A stretch of 64,000 nucleotides of DNA from Amyloporia xantha (GCA_036971615.1 JAYKKR010000010.1:868001-932000), one strand, 5' to 3'; shown: positions 33,601 to 41,210, counted from the first letter of the stretch. A program made the numbers and translations. Notes: generated by a model from the sequence alone, not told the origin.

Positions 33601-36285
33601 ACTTTCCTCGGCATGGTCGTGTACTTCTCGGCCTATATCCCGTACTTCTCATTTATCGCTTCGCCTCTGTTTGAACTCCTTCGTAAAGACCGGAAGTGGG
33701 AATGGACCGCCGAATGCGAAGTAGCTTGGACGCAAGCGAAGATCACCCTCCAATCTGCTCCCGTTTTAGCCCACGCCATGGCAGGCCAGACCTACCGACT
33801 TTACTCGGACGCTTCAGACATAGCACTGGGATGCTGCTTGCAGCAAGTTCAAGCCATCGAAATACGAGACTTAGCTGGAACGCGAGTTTACGACAGACTA
33901 CGCAAAGCGTATGACGCAGGACTCCCGATTCCCAAGCTGGTTTCTCTCGTATCCGCGAAATTTGACGACACTGGGAACCCAGGAGAATGGGCCCCCGAAT
34001 TCGACGACACTAGAGTTTCTGTAGAAAGAGTTATAGCTTACTGGAGCCGGTCTTGCAAACCAGCCGAAAGAAATTACTCCGCTACGGAACGGGAAGCACT
34101 AGCCGCCAAGGAAGGTCTGGTCCACTTTCAACCATTCATCGAAGGAGAACAGATCATTCTCATTACGGATCACGCCGCCCTTCAATGGGCTCGGACTTAT
34201 GAGAATGCAAACCGACGACTCGCCGCCTGGGGGGCCGTGTTCGCGGCTTATCTCCCGAACTTGGACATCGTGCATCGCGCTGGTAGAGTACACTCTAACG
34301 TGGACCCTCTTTCCAGGATTCCCCGACTTCCTCCATCGCACGACTCACCCCTCAAAGACTCATCCGCTCCCATAGTTACGGATCAAATCCGTTCGGCAAC
34401 CTTGGAGGAGACGGCCGCGAAAGCTCCCGCGCGCAAGCTCGCACAAGCCGTTCACAGAGTAGCCTGCTGGGAGGACGTGTTGGTGAGTACCCCGACTCCG
34501 CTTGAGGCTGAGGCTGCATCCCTGGACCACGAGACACCTACCTTCTGCGATGGGATCACCGTCTCTAGCCACATCTCGGGAAGGATGAGCGAACGCCGCT
34601 CCTCCAGCAGTACCAAAAGTGGGACTACGTCGAACCTTGAAGCGATAGAAGCCGGGATGTCTGATCGCCAGACTCCTGATATAAACTCTTCCGCGACTCC
34701 AGCTGCTGCTTCGTTGGGAGACGAACAGCTGGGAACGTCCCGAATCCTTATCCAATTAAGCGAAGAGCTACACTCTCGCTTCATCGAGGGGTATGCGAAG
34801 GACCCCTTCTTCAAAACGAAATGGTCAGTCGCTGGGGATCCGAACATTCCCCTTTTCGTCGGGCAATGCTTTTTCAAGGGAGATGATGGCCTTCTGTACT
34901 TCCGATCCGGGGCAGAACCGGCTCGCCTTTGCGTACCGCGTTCGGAAGTCTTCCCTCTCCTCTCGCGAGTCCACGATTCCCCTTTCGAATCCGCCCACGA
35001 GGGATCACGTAAACTCGCACTCCGAATTAGTGGCCGCTTCTACTGGCCGACGCTTCGTCAGGACGTCTTGTACTATGCGCAAACCTGCGATGTCTGTCAG
35101 AAGACCAAAGTCGACCATCGTATGAAAGCTGGGCTTTTAAGGCCTAACCCAGTCCCAAACAGACCCTATGAATGGGTGTCCTTCGACCTTATCACGGGGC
35201 TGCCGGAGTCTGAGGGATATGATGCGGTTTTCGTTACCGTCGATCGGTGCACTAAGCACGCCCAGTTCCTCCCGTGTCGCGGGACTCTCACCAAGGAGGG
35301 GTTTGCCAAGTTATTTGTGGACCAAGCAGTGATATACCGATTCGGAATCCCAGACCACATTATCGCCGATCGGGACGCCCGATGGACTTCGGATTTCTGG
35401 AGGTCAGTCTCCGCCGAATTGGGTATTCACATGAGTTTATCCTCGTCACATCACCCGCAACACGACGGCCAGACCGAGATCGTGAACCAGCATCTCGAAA
35501 CCATGCTCCGCGCTTATACCCAAGGTGATAGGCGGGGTTGGTCAAAGTGGCTCCCTACGCTTGCGCATGCTTACAACTCCTCGGTTCACTCTACCACGGG
35601 GTATTCCCCGTATTTCCTGCTGTACGGATTTAATCCAAAGGGGGAATCAGATTTCCTCTCGGCTGAAGACCATTACGAGGTTCGACCGTCTCATCCGGCG
35701 GAACTCGCCAACGAGTTTGTCATGAGCATGGAGTTACACCGTCGGAAGGCCAGAGATTCAATAACCGTAGCCCAGCAACAAGCCGCGATACAATACAACA
35801 AAAAACGACGAGATGAGGTTTTCCCTATCGGATGCAAGGTGCTACTAAACCCCCATAGCCTAGAGCTCGTTGATGTGAAAGGAGTAGGCAAGAAGTTGGT
35901 CCAACGTATGTTGGGACCCTTCACGGTACAGGAGAAGATCAGCCCTGTTGCCTACCGCCTTTCAATTCCAGACACGTACCCGATGCACCCAGTGGTCAAC
36001 ATCCAACACTTACGACGATATCACGAAGCCGACTCGGGAAAGCAGGGAGAGATCGAGAGGCCGATCCTCCCAGATCCCCGAGGTTCTGAATGGCGTGCAT
36101 CGGAGGAATACGAAGTCGAAAAAATTGTTGCTTGGAGAAAGAACCGGGCCAAGCGCAACGCCATCGAATATCTGGTGCGCTGGAAGGGTTACGGTCCTAC
36201 CGAAGACACCTGGCAAACGGCGCGAGACTTAAGGAATGCGCACGAGATTCTTCGTGAATATCGCGCGAATCAAAAGCTCCGTTAG
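27607..36285 (+). CDS. Gag-Pol polyprotein of the gypsy element
   Basis: One uninterrupted frame of 2,892 residues from the first ATG (MSNRANIPIDQLL); no frameshift separates Gag from Pol. The Gag is unusually long: a Ser/Pro-rich disordered N-terminus, a capsid-like region about residues 890-1100 (PEWDGELDTILAYIRDM, RRWWNLLDANI) and a CCHC knuckle CRVCGSPKHWDRECPHW near 1180. Then come an aspartic protease (CRADSGADISLVS, about 1395), reverse transcriptase (LCVDYRRLNAVS about 1818; YIDDIVVFSK about 1917) and RNase H (LYSDASDIALGCCLQQ, about 2065) with an about 60-residue insertion before VIAYWSRSCKPAERNYS. The integrase has an HHCC finger (CDVCQKTK) and DDE residues near 2527, 2588 and 2624 (FDLITGLP, ADRDARW, DGQTEIVNQ). 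A C-terminal chromodomain follows (YEVEKIVAW...YLVRWKGYGPTEDTW). All catalytic motifs are intact. Confidence 0.97.
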   Translation: MSNRANIPIDQLLGDESAETTRPTHPGLSRVRPIAPSASPPLRAPRLAHLTGLPRPFQATSSSDPSPVGSTPILVGSDDLGESSRWMSIVESTPARAGENPYRATFGTQTPFFEAGDPRENDRRSPHFPGAFQQVPPGRNFSREDLEKLRDPTPDGTNALAADSSGSPIAAPPSSPLGSPVLMEEKTTVSPLATSSTPSESPLVEDSAGETIAVHPRSGSSNASGRSRSSRRSRVSQVSVREAANAPLERKTIRSLCDAQGYLLEGLRDKNSSLEIIAGLAEPDRRGIYRSVGDEAHDFLQEEFSELHVHDANDVAGPERRYRVPAPVLQRIYYLADGLDRAVRDMLRLDDTTKTWVFDHQEQLLSVLKGCESKGMLCDAFQLLQFRVGKALEILCQRNDLHCGHPLAQSISSTASDFYSDGGDTSLTSRRRLDQWLLRPDVAPVLTPQYLDVVRRRTSGIAPRGKAVPVELRDVPPLPSLRFQERGIPVFVVESLTRTRAELPSGDASMMEVEQLTRPDPLEEEGASLPQATLPLVRSPSVLSYENLPKSGSTKEGDVSFDDRTKDQDAVPVTAGTSNRVPPGVTIRPSYAARSSFGNPTFVLPPPVADGGASTPEFPLTHSVATDPNALQVPISSNVQSEGAARRVTFGGVRAHVTTASDSSQDLPPSRDRAPSMAPISPDSRRKSGPLPRGISAALPATHAFESIRNMVYPPPTGEVPPSASPVLKAKSEGVFERRAPLPDQPAPPRLENERFPRNETSLPPAAPSAPFQQARAPPAIGVSAPTLNYVQSNPARGPHTYVYAPTKQPNRPSGPGSNGSPPSGSGPRLQAPSYSGGPPSGNGGLPGGSGGPPGGDPAGTASMTPPPRDLPTIVINHYPSPLEQNPRLDLKYSKDTVPEWDGELDTILAYIRDMNILADLSPSMARGIAVMAPTRFTDGARRWWNLLDANIRLAYMTSWSALLEGIRLHFFTYKFQLKLRSVYDLQRFRQTGHSSESPLDFVERRLLYHRHVSSAANLATDEIAAILQNAPPTWTTVLSADSLQTIAAFLSEVQDKSEQLIAFANLDASIRSTVREGDREPRTRSRPFRRRAYAAGGDLETEEVSDDVVDQLVSTDISFSLTSDEAGAEPAEALAISNSNTAPKTDVRSRSNARRPPPGGYAYPANNSVVSKTPPPGPCRVCGSPKHWDRECPHWNEYQVRRSANALAAEHETDESENRTYDKAFVAYVRSQNASHWSASWTDVRQIEGELLRVGAIARKSARAATCEEFPEEESHANETLPADSQHVILCPGDEEVDGSDSLIDRIAEALAVDGSTGAESIVPEVHSYSANSTPRYKESAGESSEPLPPPPVAPKVVPLQRVRDPPAGHSTVGISALSFQARFGSLEHAPIQCRADSGADISLVSKEYLDSLPFSSRPTIRQGLRMNLFQLTNGFKITGYVQTPVFVETLEGDYVEMLAECYVVPGMTSSLLLGEDFHVNYELSVLRSVQDGSVIRVGRTGYTIPACSSAPRDRPNLRVFGRGAEASYVRAKTHRRKQAQKRRTRKKAEHPSARATQDVRRISPHSCRPVPVDVSFAQSPEWFVEKTVLGQPDGSFLLTTPTIIDEKHAYVPITNPTDRPYIVRRGESLGELHKPKEWFAETTPELVVHANAVRTFIKGQLAKEGNSDQDPPSDLPFTTTESTGWQPPPANDETDWGPKTAEVPDPTVYPSEELESLLDIGPEWPPQERDRLVSMLRLRQAAFAFDGRLGRNPTEVTIDVPTGTKPISLPMYSASPAKREVIDKQHDSWLALDVIEPSRSPWAAPVLIAYRNGKPRLCVDYRRLNAVSTPDEFPIPRQSEILQALSGAQVLTSLDALAGFTQLTVAEKDREKTAFRTHRGLYQFKRLPFGLRNGPSAFQRVMQGVLAPYLWLFALVYIDDIVVFSKSWTEHVDHLDQVLAAVEAAGITLSPTKCHFGYTSILLLGQKVSRLGFSTHEEKVKAIMELARPTKVSELQTFLGMVVYFSAYIPYFSFIASPLFELLRKDRKWEWTAECEVAWTQAKITLQSAPVLAHAMAGQTYRLYSDASDIALGCCLQQVQAIEIRDLAGTRVYDRLRKAYDAGLPIPKLVSLVSAKFDDTGNPGEWAPEFDDTRVSVERVIAYWSRSCKPAERNYSATEREALAAKEGLVHFQPFIEGEQIILITDHAALQWARTYENANRRLAAWGAVFAAYLPNLDIVHRAGRVHSNVDPLSRIPRLPPSHDSPLKDSSAPIVTDQIRSATLEETAAKAPARKLAQAVHRVACWEDVLVSTPTPLEAEAASLDHETPTFCDGITVSSHISGRMSERRSSSSTKSGTTSNLEAIEAGMSDRQTPDINSSATPAAASLGDEQLGTSRILIQLSEELHSRFIEGYAKDPFFKTKWSVAGDPNIPLFVGQCFFKGDDGLLYFRSGAEPARLCVPRSEVFPLLSRVHDSPFESAHEGSRKLALRISGRFYWPTLRQDVLYYAQTCDVCQKTKVDHRMKAGLLRPNPVPNRPYEWVSFDLITGLPESEGYDAVFVTVDRCTKHAQFLPCRGTLTKEGFAKLFVDQAVIYRFGIPDHIIADRDARWTSDFWRSVSAELGIHMSLSSSHHPQHDGQTEIVNQHLETMLRAYTQGDRRGWSKWLPTLAHAYNSSVHSTTGYSPYFLLYGFNPKGESDFLSAEDHYEVRPSHPAELANEFVMSMELHRRKARDSITVAQQQAAIQYNKKRRDEVFPIGCKVLLNPHSLELVDVKGVGKKLVQRMLGPFTVQEKISPVAYRLSIPDTYPMHPVVNIQHLRRYHEADSGKQGEIERPILPDPRGSEWRASEEYEVEKIVAWRKNRAKRNAIEYLVRWKGYGPTEDTWQTARDLRNAHEILREYRANQKLR

Positions 36286-36630
36286 AACGAATACGGATTC
36301 GAACCCCCCGTGCTGATTATTAGAACGGATCCTGTACTAATTTCCTTGTATGAATGGTTTGCTATGATTATACTACACTTCCGTTCCGTAGACTAGTATT
36401 TCTCTCTCTCTCTCTCTTTCTGTATAGTATCACACCGCTGTAGGTCGCGTCCACGTGACCGATCAGACTTCAGCGTCCAGCGCCTTCCGGGCGACCTCCT
36501 CTTTCTCTCTCTCTACTCCTTCTGCGTAGTGTCCCTACCTGACACCGTCGACGCACGACTGCCGCGGTCCCCTGACTTCCAAACCTAGTCGACTATCTTC
36601 AATTGCGCTTCCTGATTTCGCCCAAGCTCG
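36286..36630 (+). promoter_or_regulatory. Spacer before the second gypsy ORF with two strong splice-acceptor-like tracts
   Basis: Two long pyrimidine runs each end in a 3' splice consensus: a TCTCTC run into TGTATAG (36400-36427) and a CTCTTTCTCTCT run into TGCGTAG (36500-36529). The second ORF starts about 100 bp after the latter. A GTACGT donor-like site lies in the 5' leader near 27579. The layout suggests a spliced subgenomic mRNA; an internal promoter is the alternative. Inference only. Confidence 0.45.
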
Positions 36631-39525
36631 ATGAGTCCCGCTGCCCCCGTCTACATCACAGAGGCTTCTCTCCCTGCGGATCTCGTCGACCACATACCCC
36701 CTCGAAAGACTGCTCGCGACAATGCCTGGCGCCTCTACGTGGGACACCAATCGGCGCGATCGTACCTCGACATGACGGGAGGACGGTACATCGTCTCGCC
36801 CAACGCTGACTATGTTCCGCAGCCTCCTCCTGGGTTCGGAGAACCCGCTCTGACCTTCGCCGACGGACGCTCGGGTGTGCACGAATGGGCGTACCACCCG
36901 GGTCGTTTCAACAATCAGGCCCCTCACCGTGCATACGTATACGAACGACGGCTAGGCGAAGGGTACTGTGACCCCGCGTACGTCACTTTGGAACCGGAGA
37001 ACGATGACGGACGTGCCGCTACCTTCCGAACTGGGAACTGGTCCAATCACAAGGGTCTCCCCGAGCGGAAGTTTTGGATGGCCCTTATGGCTCTCCTGAG
37101 CAGCGAGTTGGACATGGCGACGAAAGCGGCTGCCCGACCAGTCGAAGCGGTGTACTTCGACTTAAAACCTCGAGAGATCGAAAACCTTAAACAGGGAGGT
37201 TGCTTGACGCTGACTCTTTTGGAACACAGGAAACGCCTGGCCAAGTTGCAGCGCCACATTCTCGAATTGCGGGCGTTCTCTTGGTTCCAGCACGTATGGG
37301 GAGCATTTCATTCAAGTCACCTGGCGCAGCCGTTGTCGATCAACCCGGCTATAGGCTGTTGGCTCGCCGCGCCTGACGAGAAGACCCTCAAGCGTCTCGT
37401 CTTCACAGGCGTCCCTGTGTGGTTTATAGTCCATCAAGGCGTCCCTCCCCCTCGCGCGCGCCTCGTTCCTTTCAAACCCATGGATGGACGTCTCGCGTGC
37501 GAATTCTTCGATCAGGGAATCCATCACGCGTTCCCTCGCCGTCTCATGTCCGCAAGAGCGCGTGACCGCGCCGACCAGAAAGAAAAGGAAGCGTTGGACC
37601 AACACGAGGAAGACTTGCCCTCGGATTGGGAACCCGACGTCGACGACGGGTGGCGAAACACAGAACGAGCGCCGTCTGTCTGCCCATCGTCCCCGATTCG
37701 TTTCCCCTCTCCAATCGCGCCTCTTCCTGACAGAGTCTCTTCTCCTCGACCGGTCGACCCTATCCGGAACGAAGCCTCTTCGCCTGCTCGCTCTCCATCG
37801 CCGTCGGTTGGCTCAGTCACCCTTCGAGGCGGGACGTCTCCTCAACCCCTCAGGACGCGAGCCCAAGAGGTGAATCGTGTCAGCCCCAGGGGTCGTAGCC
37901 GTACGCCGCGGATCGACACCCTTGGTCCAACGACTGAGCCCTTTCCTCGACGCCGCCAAGGTACACGACCTTATGACTCGTACCGGCCGGCTCGTCCCCC
38001 GAGTCCTAGAGCTCGGGAGTTCCCCTCGCGATCAGAACGGCACTGGTCCCCGCGCCGGAATTCTCCTCAGCGCCCAAACGTCAAGAATCCCCGTCGTTCG
38101 CGATCGCCGCGTCGATGGGAAGCCCGCCGTTCTACGTCTCCCTCCCTTACTCGCCCAAGCCGCGCTAACAGAACGCTTGAGGGAGAAGAGCGGAAGAAGC
38201 CGCTGTACTCGCGCTTCGACCTTCGTACTCATCCCCCGCGAGACGCCTCACCGGGACGAAGACCGTGCGATCGCCGCGCGGTCTTGACTCCCAGCGTGCG
38301 CCCGCCGTTAGCCACGAGAATATCGGATGGTCAAACGGAGTCTACGACTGAGTTGGGACCCACCCCAGTCTCTGCGCGCGTCCCTCTCAGTGCTCGATTA
38401 ACGGATCCGAGAACGCTAGTGGATCGATTGGCGCAAGAGCCTGACGCTCACGTCTCCCTGAGCGAACGACTAGGGATGTCTCCTTTGCCCCCTTCAAGGA
38501 CCCCTTCTCCGCAAGTGGAGCAGCCACTCTCGCCGCTCAGACGTCCTTCCCCGCCAATTGAGCGCCAGGCTTCACCGACTGAGCGCCCGGCTTCGCCAAT
38601 CGCTGTGGACTACCCTATGCCTGACAATGCGGTGGAAGCCCGGGTCGTCCTCGATTCGGTGGGACGCCCATTGCTCACCCGTCTGCCAGTGGAATCTGGG
38701 ATCGCCGTGGAAACCTTTCTGAACCATCCTTTCGAGTTGGACGCCGGGTTTAAGCCGGCCCGTCAGTTCTTTGAGACGGCTTCGGGCCCTACCCCGGTGT
38801 TTTCCCCGCTCTCGTCTTATGACCTTCCCCCGGGGTCCCTTTTCCAACGAAACTTGCCTACGGCCTACGAATGCGGCTTGTTGTGGATGACCAACCGCCT
38901 CGATTACATCAAACTTTTCAACTCGGAACTACCAGGCCGCCGCGCAGAGAAGAACGTTCGCGACTGGCGAAGAGCGCTCCGACCCGGAAAAAGAGCTTGC
39001 GTGGCCTTAAAAGCGAGCGCCGACGGCCAACTTTCAGCGACCGAACTCGCGGAGCTGGACCTGAAGGAAGTCAGTACGACTCAGCTCGACCAAATTGCCT
39101 GGGAGCTCGGGACATTTCACTTTCGTCAGGATTTCGAACGACTCTCCGCCGAGCGAAGTCGTGCGTTCCGCTCTGCCTCGTTTCGTGATCGCCCCAGTAC
39201 CTGGGCCGCCTTACGGGACAGCATCCGCAGGGCTTGGGGTCCGGGTCTAGCCTTCATCCCGTCTTTCGACGAACCGCGTTTTCTGGACAGTACGGACGAT
39301 CTTCTTCGGCTGCGGCACTGGCGAGCCCTCGGACGTATCATGCTCGACTGGGAGGTGGATGACCTTACTCGACAAGAGATTCAACTCTCGCTGGGGGGCT
39401 CTGTAACGGATACCGCGGTCAACATCCAACGGATATACGCAATGGTATTCCGTTCCACTTTCGGAACGCGAGAGCCTAACCTCTTCGCGCCTCGCAGCTC
39501 CCTGACGTACCCACAAACTTCTTAA
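36631..39525 (+). CDS. Second ORF of the gypsy element, 964 residues, function unknown
   Basis: The uninterrupted frame starts at ATG 36631 (MSPAAPVYITEASLP) on the same strand, downstream of integrase. Three parts are visible. First is a folded-looking N-terminal region (about residues 1-310; GGRYIVSPNADYVPQPPPGF, HEWAYHPGRFN, KFWMALMALLSSELD, LTLLEHRKRLAKLQRHI). Second is a disordered Arg/Ser/Pro-rich middle (about 330-660) with RSRSPRRW and SP-R repeats. Third is a folded C-terminal region (about 670-964; FELDAGFKPARQFFET, AYECGLLWMTNRLDYI, RHWRALGRIMLDWEVDDLT). No signal peptide or membrane segment is seen, so it is not an envelope protein. The last 41 codons lie inside the 3' LTR (from 39402), with stop at 39523-39525. 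The RS-rich middle suggests RNA binding or nuclear targeting. I believe related proteins are common as isolated hypotheticals in Agaricomycete genomes. Confidence 0.85.
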   Translation: MSPAAPVYITEASLPADLVDHIPPRKTARDNAWRLYVGHQSARSYLDMTGGRYIVSPNADYVPQPPPGFGEPALTFADGRSGVHEWAYHPGRFNNQAPHRAYVYERRLGEGYCDPAYVTLEPENDDGRAATFRTGNWSNHKGLPERKFWMALMALLSSELDMATKAAARPVEAVYFDLKPREIENLKQGGCLTLTLLEHRKRLAKLQRHILELRAFSWFQHVWGAFHSSHLAQPLSINPAIGCWLAAPDEKTLKRLVFTGVPVWFIVHQGVPPPRARLVPFKPMDGRLACEFFDQGIHHAFPRRLMSARARDRADQKEKEALDQHEEDLPSDWEPDVDDGWRNTERAPSVCPSSPIRFPSPIAPLPDRVSSPRPVDPIRNEASSPARSPSPSVGSVTLRGGTSPQPLRTRAQEVNRVSPRGRSRTPRIDTLGPTTEPFPRRRQGTRPYDSYRPARPPSPRAREFPSRSERHWSPRRNSPQRPNVKNPRRSRSPRRWEARRSTSPSLTRPSRANRTLEGEERKKPLYSRFDLRTHPPRDASPGRRPCDRRAVLTPSVRPPLATRISDGQTESTTELGPTPVSARVPLSARLTDPRTLVDRLAQEPDAHVSLSERLGMSPLPPSRTPSPQVEQPLSPLRRPSPPIERQASPTERPASPIAVDYPMPDNAVEARVVLDSVGRPLLTRLPVESGIAVETFLNHPFELDAGFKPARQFFETASGPTPVFSPLSSYDLPPGSLFQRNLPTAYECGLLWMTNRLDYIKLFNSELPGRRAEKNVRDWRRALRPGKRACVALKASADGQLSATELAELDLKEVSTTQLDQIAWELGTFHFRQDFERLSAERSRAFRSASFRDRPSTWAALRDSIRRAWGPGLAFIPSFDEPRFLDSTDDLLRLRHWRALGRIMLDWEVDDLTRQEIQLSLGGSVTDTAVNIQRIYAMVFRSTFGTREPNLFAPRSSLTYPQTS
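39391..39401 (+). promoter_or_regulatory. Polypurine tract of the gypsy element
   Basis: CTGGGGGGCTC sits immediately before the TG of the 3' LTR at 39402. The G6 run is the best candidate for the plus-strand primer. It is also coding sequence of the second ORF. Confidence 0.55.
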
Positions 39526-39899
39526 TTACCTATAGTTAATAGTTCTTAGGCGTACATCACGTGATCCAGTACTATACTCTGTGCGTCTAATCACGAAGGA
39601 ATGACAACTACTTTTACTTGCTCCTGCCTGCCCGCGTGTCTACTACACTCGACGCAGGCCTGCGAGCGCAACTGCTGGAATATCAGGCGGATAACGTTTG
39701 AGATAGCCTCGAACGTTACCGCTGCGTTCCTTACGAACGCCTCCAGCTCCGCGGTTCTACGTGTCACTCCGACGACAGCCGTCCAGTGACTACCTGTCCC
39801 GCTACGCCTGGACTCACAGAGAGTCCACCAAGCTCGTTACTCTACGTCTCGGAGGCCTGTCTCCTTTATATCGAGGGCTCCAAACCACGAGTCCTCACA
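39402..39899 (+). repeat. 3' LTR of the gypsy element
   Basis: 498 bp, apparently identical to the 5' LTR, ending CTCACA before the AGTGT target duplication. Its first 124 bases encode the end of the second ORF. Confidence 0.97.
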
Positions 39900-39904
39900 A
39901 GTGT

Positions 39905-40640
39905 TCATGCCCTCCTCTACATTGTGTCACGGTAATCATGAGTATCCACTTAACCACCCAGAAAGAAAAAAGGGCACAATGCAAAGTGCAAGGTAAAGGG
40001 TGAAGAGGGGGAGGAGATGGCCAAACTCACTGATCACCTTGCTGAGCGCGAGAGCTTTGCGCTGGCCAGTGACGATGACAACAACCTCGCATGAGTCAAG
40101 GACGTTCGCGACGCCGACGATGAGCGCCATGTGCGGGACAGCAGCGATGTCGTTGTTGAAGAAATGCACGTAGGTGAGCGTCTTGATGTGCGTACAGGAG
40201 GCGAGGGAGGAGGCTGTGTGCGGGAAGAGAAACAGGTGTCCGGGTTAGTGAAAAGGGATGAAAAGGGTAACTTGCGATGAGATTGGAGGACGGTGACTTA
40301 CTGGGCTCGTTGAAGGCGATGTACCTGTCCTCGCTGATACCGCTGAGGAAAAGCTCAATGCCGCCATACGACTTGATTTTGGACTTGTATGTGTTGCCCT
40401 CGCTGATGAGGTCCTTGGCCTTTCCGTCGAGGATGTTCACCTGTGAAGGCGAGATCTCGACTGGGAGGAAGCCAAGGGGGTCAGCAGGTGCGAAAAATCA
40501 AACAGCAGGGAGACTCACCATGCAAAAAGAACTCACGGCACGCTGCGCGAGTGTGAACGACCATGCCGCCCGCGCACGCGCAGCGCATACATCTCCGCAC
40601 TGCTCCTCTGCCGGCCCCACTCCTTCGCCCCCACCCCAGA
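39905..40640 (-). pseudogene. Glucosamine-6-phosphate deaminase/isomerase, 5' and central part, decayed
   Basis: Exons can be read on the minus strand: REFFLHVEISPSQVNILDG, KAKDLISEG, YGGIELFLSGISEDRYIAFNEP, TSSLASCTHIKTLTYVHFFN, DIAAVPHMALIVGVANVLDS and VVVIVTGQRKALALSK, joined by normal small introns. NagB-family enzymes convert glucosamine-6-phosphate to fructose-6-phosphate and ammonia. The catalytic motif DGHIAFNEP is altered to DRYIAFNEP, so the catalytic His is Tyr. The N-terminal part breaks into different frames beyond about 40560, and the gypsy element cuts off the 3' part after KEGMN. The remaining pieces lie at 26992-27039 and 24239-24303. Confidence 0.8.
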
Positions 40641-40784
40641 GTCCACGTCTGTGTCACCGCCCTCACCCCCTCCAATGTCCCCACCCCTCATCTGCCGGCT
40701 ATACACGCTCGTATTGGCTGGCTGCTGCACTCACGTCAAAGTCCCGGCTGTCCATTGTTCCGTGCATCATCACCGACGGGTGCC

Positions 40785-41210
40785 GCCACCGCCGCTCCAT
40801 CCGCGATGCCAGTGGTGACAGCCCTTGCAAAAGCCGCCCCGGCCAAAGGAGCCCTTCCGCCGCACCCCGCGGAGCGGGGGAGTCGCGAGCAGCTGCTGCG
40901 CCGTCGGCCGCCGCGCGGGGTCGTTCTCCAGGCGGCTCGCAGCGGTGTCCTGCAGCGCACGCGGGTGCGTGTGCGCACCAGCGGGGTGGTTGAGCGTCGA
41001 TGGGGCGTTGCGCACGGTCTGCAGGGGTGCCGTCTGCGGGGAGAGCAGCGAGCACGGGGCGCAGCCCTGCGTGAGTGTGAGCGCAGTGGTCCCGAATGAC
41101 CAGGTGTCCGCTGAGGCATCGTGCGGGAGCCCGTCGTGGCTTCGGGCGCCGTGTAGCAGGGCGTGCCGGCGAATGGCTTGCGTTTCGGCAGCGCGGGGGT
41201 GTGGGGGTAG
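40785..41210 (-). pseudogene. FRAY/OSR1-like STE20 kinase fragment, frameshifted
   Basis: Minus-strand pieces match the kinase C-lobe in order: LPKRKPFAGTPCYTAPE (activation segment to APE), a one-base shift, then DASADTWSFGTTALTLTQG, LENDPARRPTAQQLLATPPL and RGVRRKGSFGRGGFCKG. This is the order seen in OSR1/SPAK/Fray kinases, where the C-lobe is followed by a KKKS..VGTILKGL-like motif. The N-lobe and catalytic loop are not found. The fragment lies just upstream of the deaminase pseudogene in the same orientation, in strongly G+C-rich DNA. Confidence 0.6.

Larger units (their letters stand above)
27040..39899 (+). mobile_element. Full-length Ty3/gypsy chromovirus-like LTR retrotransposon with an extra ORF (12,860 bp)
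   Basis: The element is bounded by 498-bp direct LTRs that start TG and end CA, and it is flanked by a 5-bp target duplication AGTGT (27035-27039 and 39900-39904). By eye the two LTRs are identical, which implies very recent insertion. Order: LTR, primer-binding region, gag-pol ORF (27607-36285) ending in a chromodomain, a 345-bp spacer, a second ORF (36631-39525), a G-rich polypurine tract, LTR. PR, RT, RNase H and IN order defines Ty3/gypsy, and the integrase chromodomain places it with chromoviruses. At 12.9 kb it is about twice the size of most fungal gypsy elements, mainly because of a long Gag and the extra ORF. All frames are open, so it is potentially active. Confidence 0.97.

Noticed and set aside
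29010..36230. Many 60-140 codon minus-strand frames antisense to Gag-Pol
   Set aside because: They are shadows of the strongly coding plus strand.
36295..36305. GGATTCGAACC, the complement of a tRNA B box, right after the Gag-Pol stop
   Set aside because: No matching A box, acceptor stem or cloverleaf can be drawn on either strand.
36631..39525. Second gypsy ORF as an envelope gene
   Set aside because: There is no signal peptide, no membrane segment and no glycoprotein-like Cys pattern, and the middle is RS-rich and disordered.
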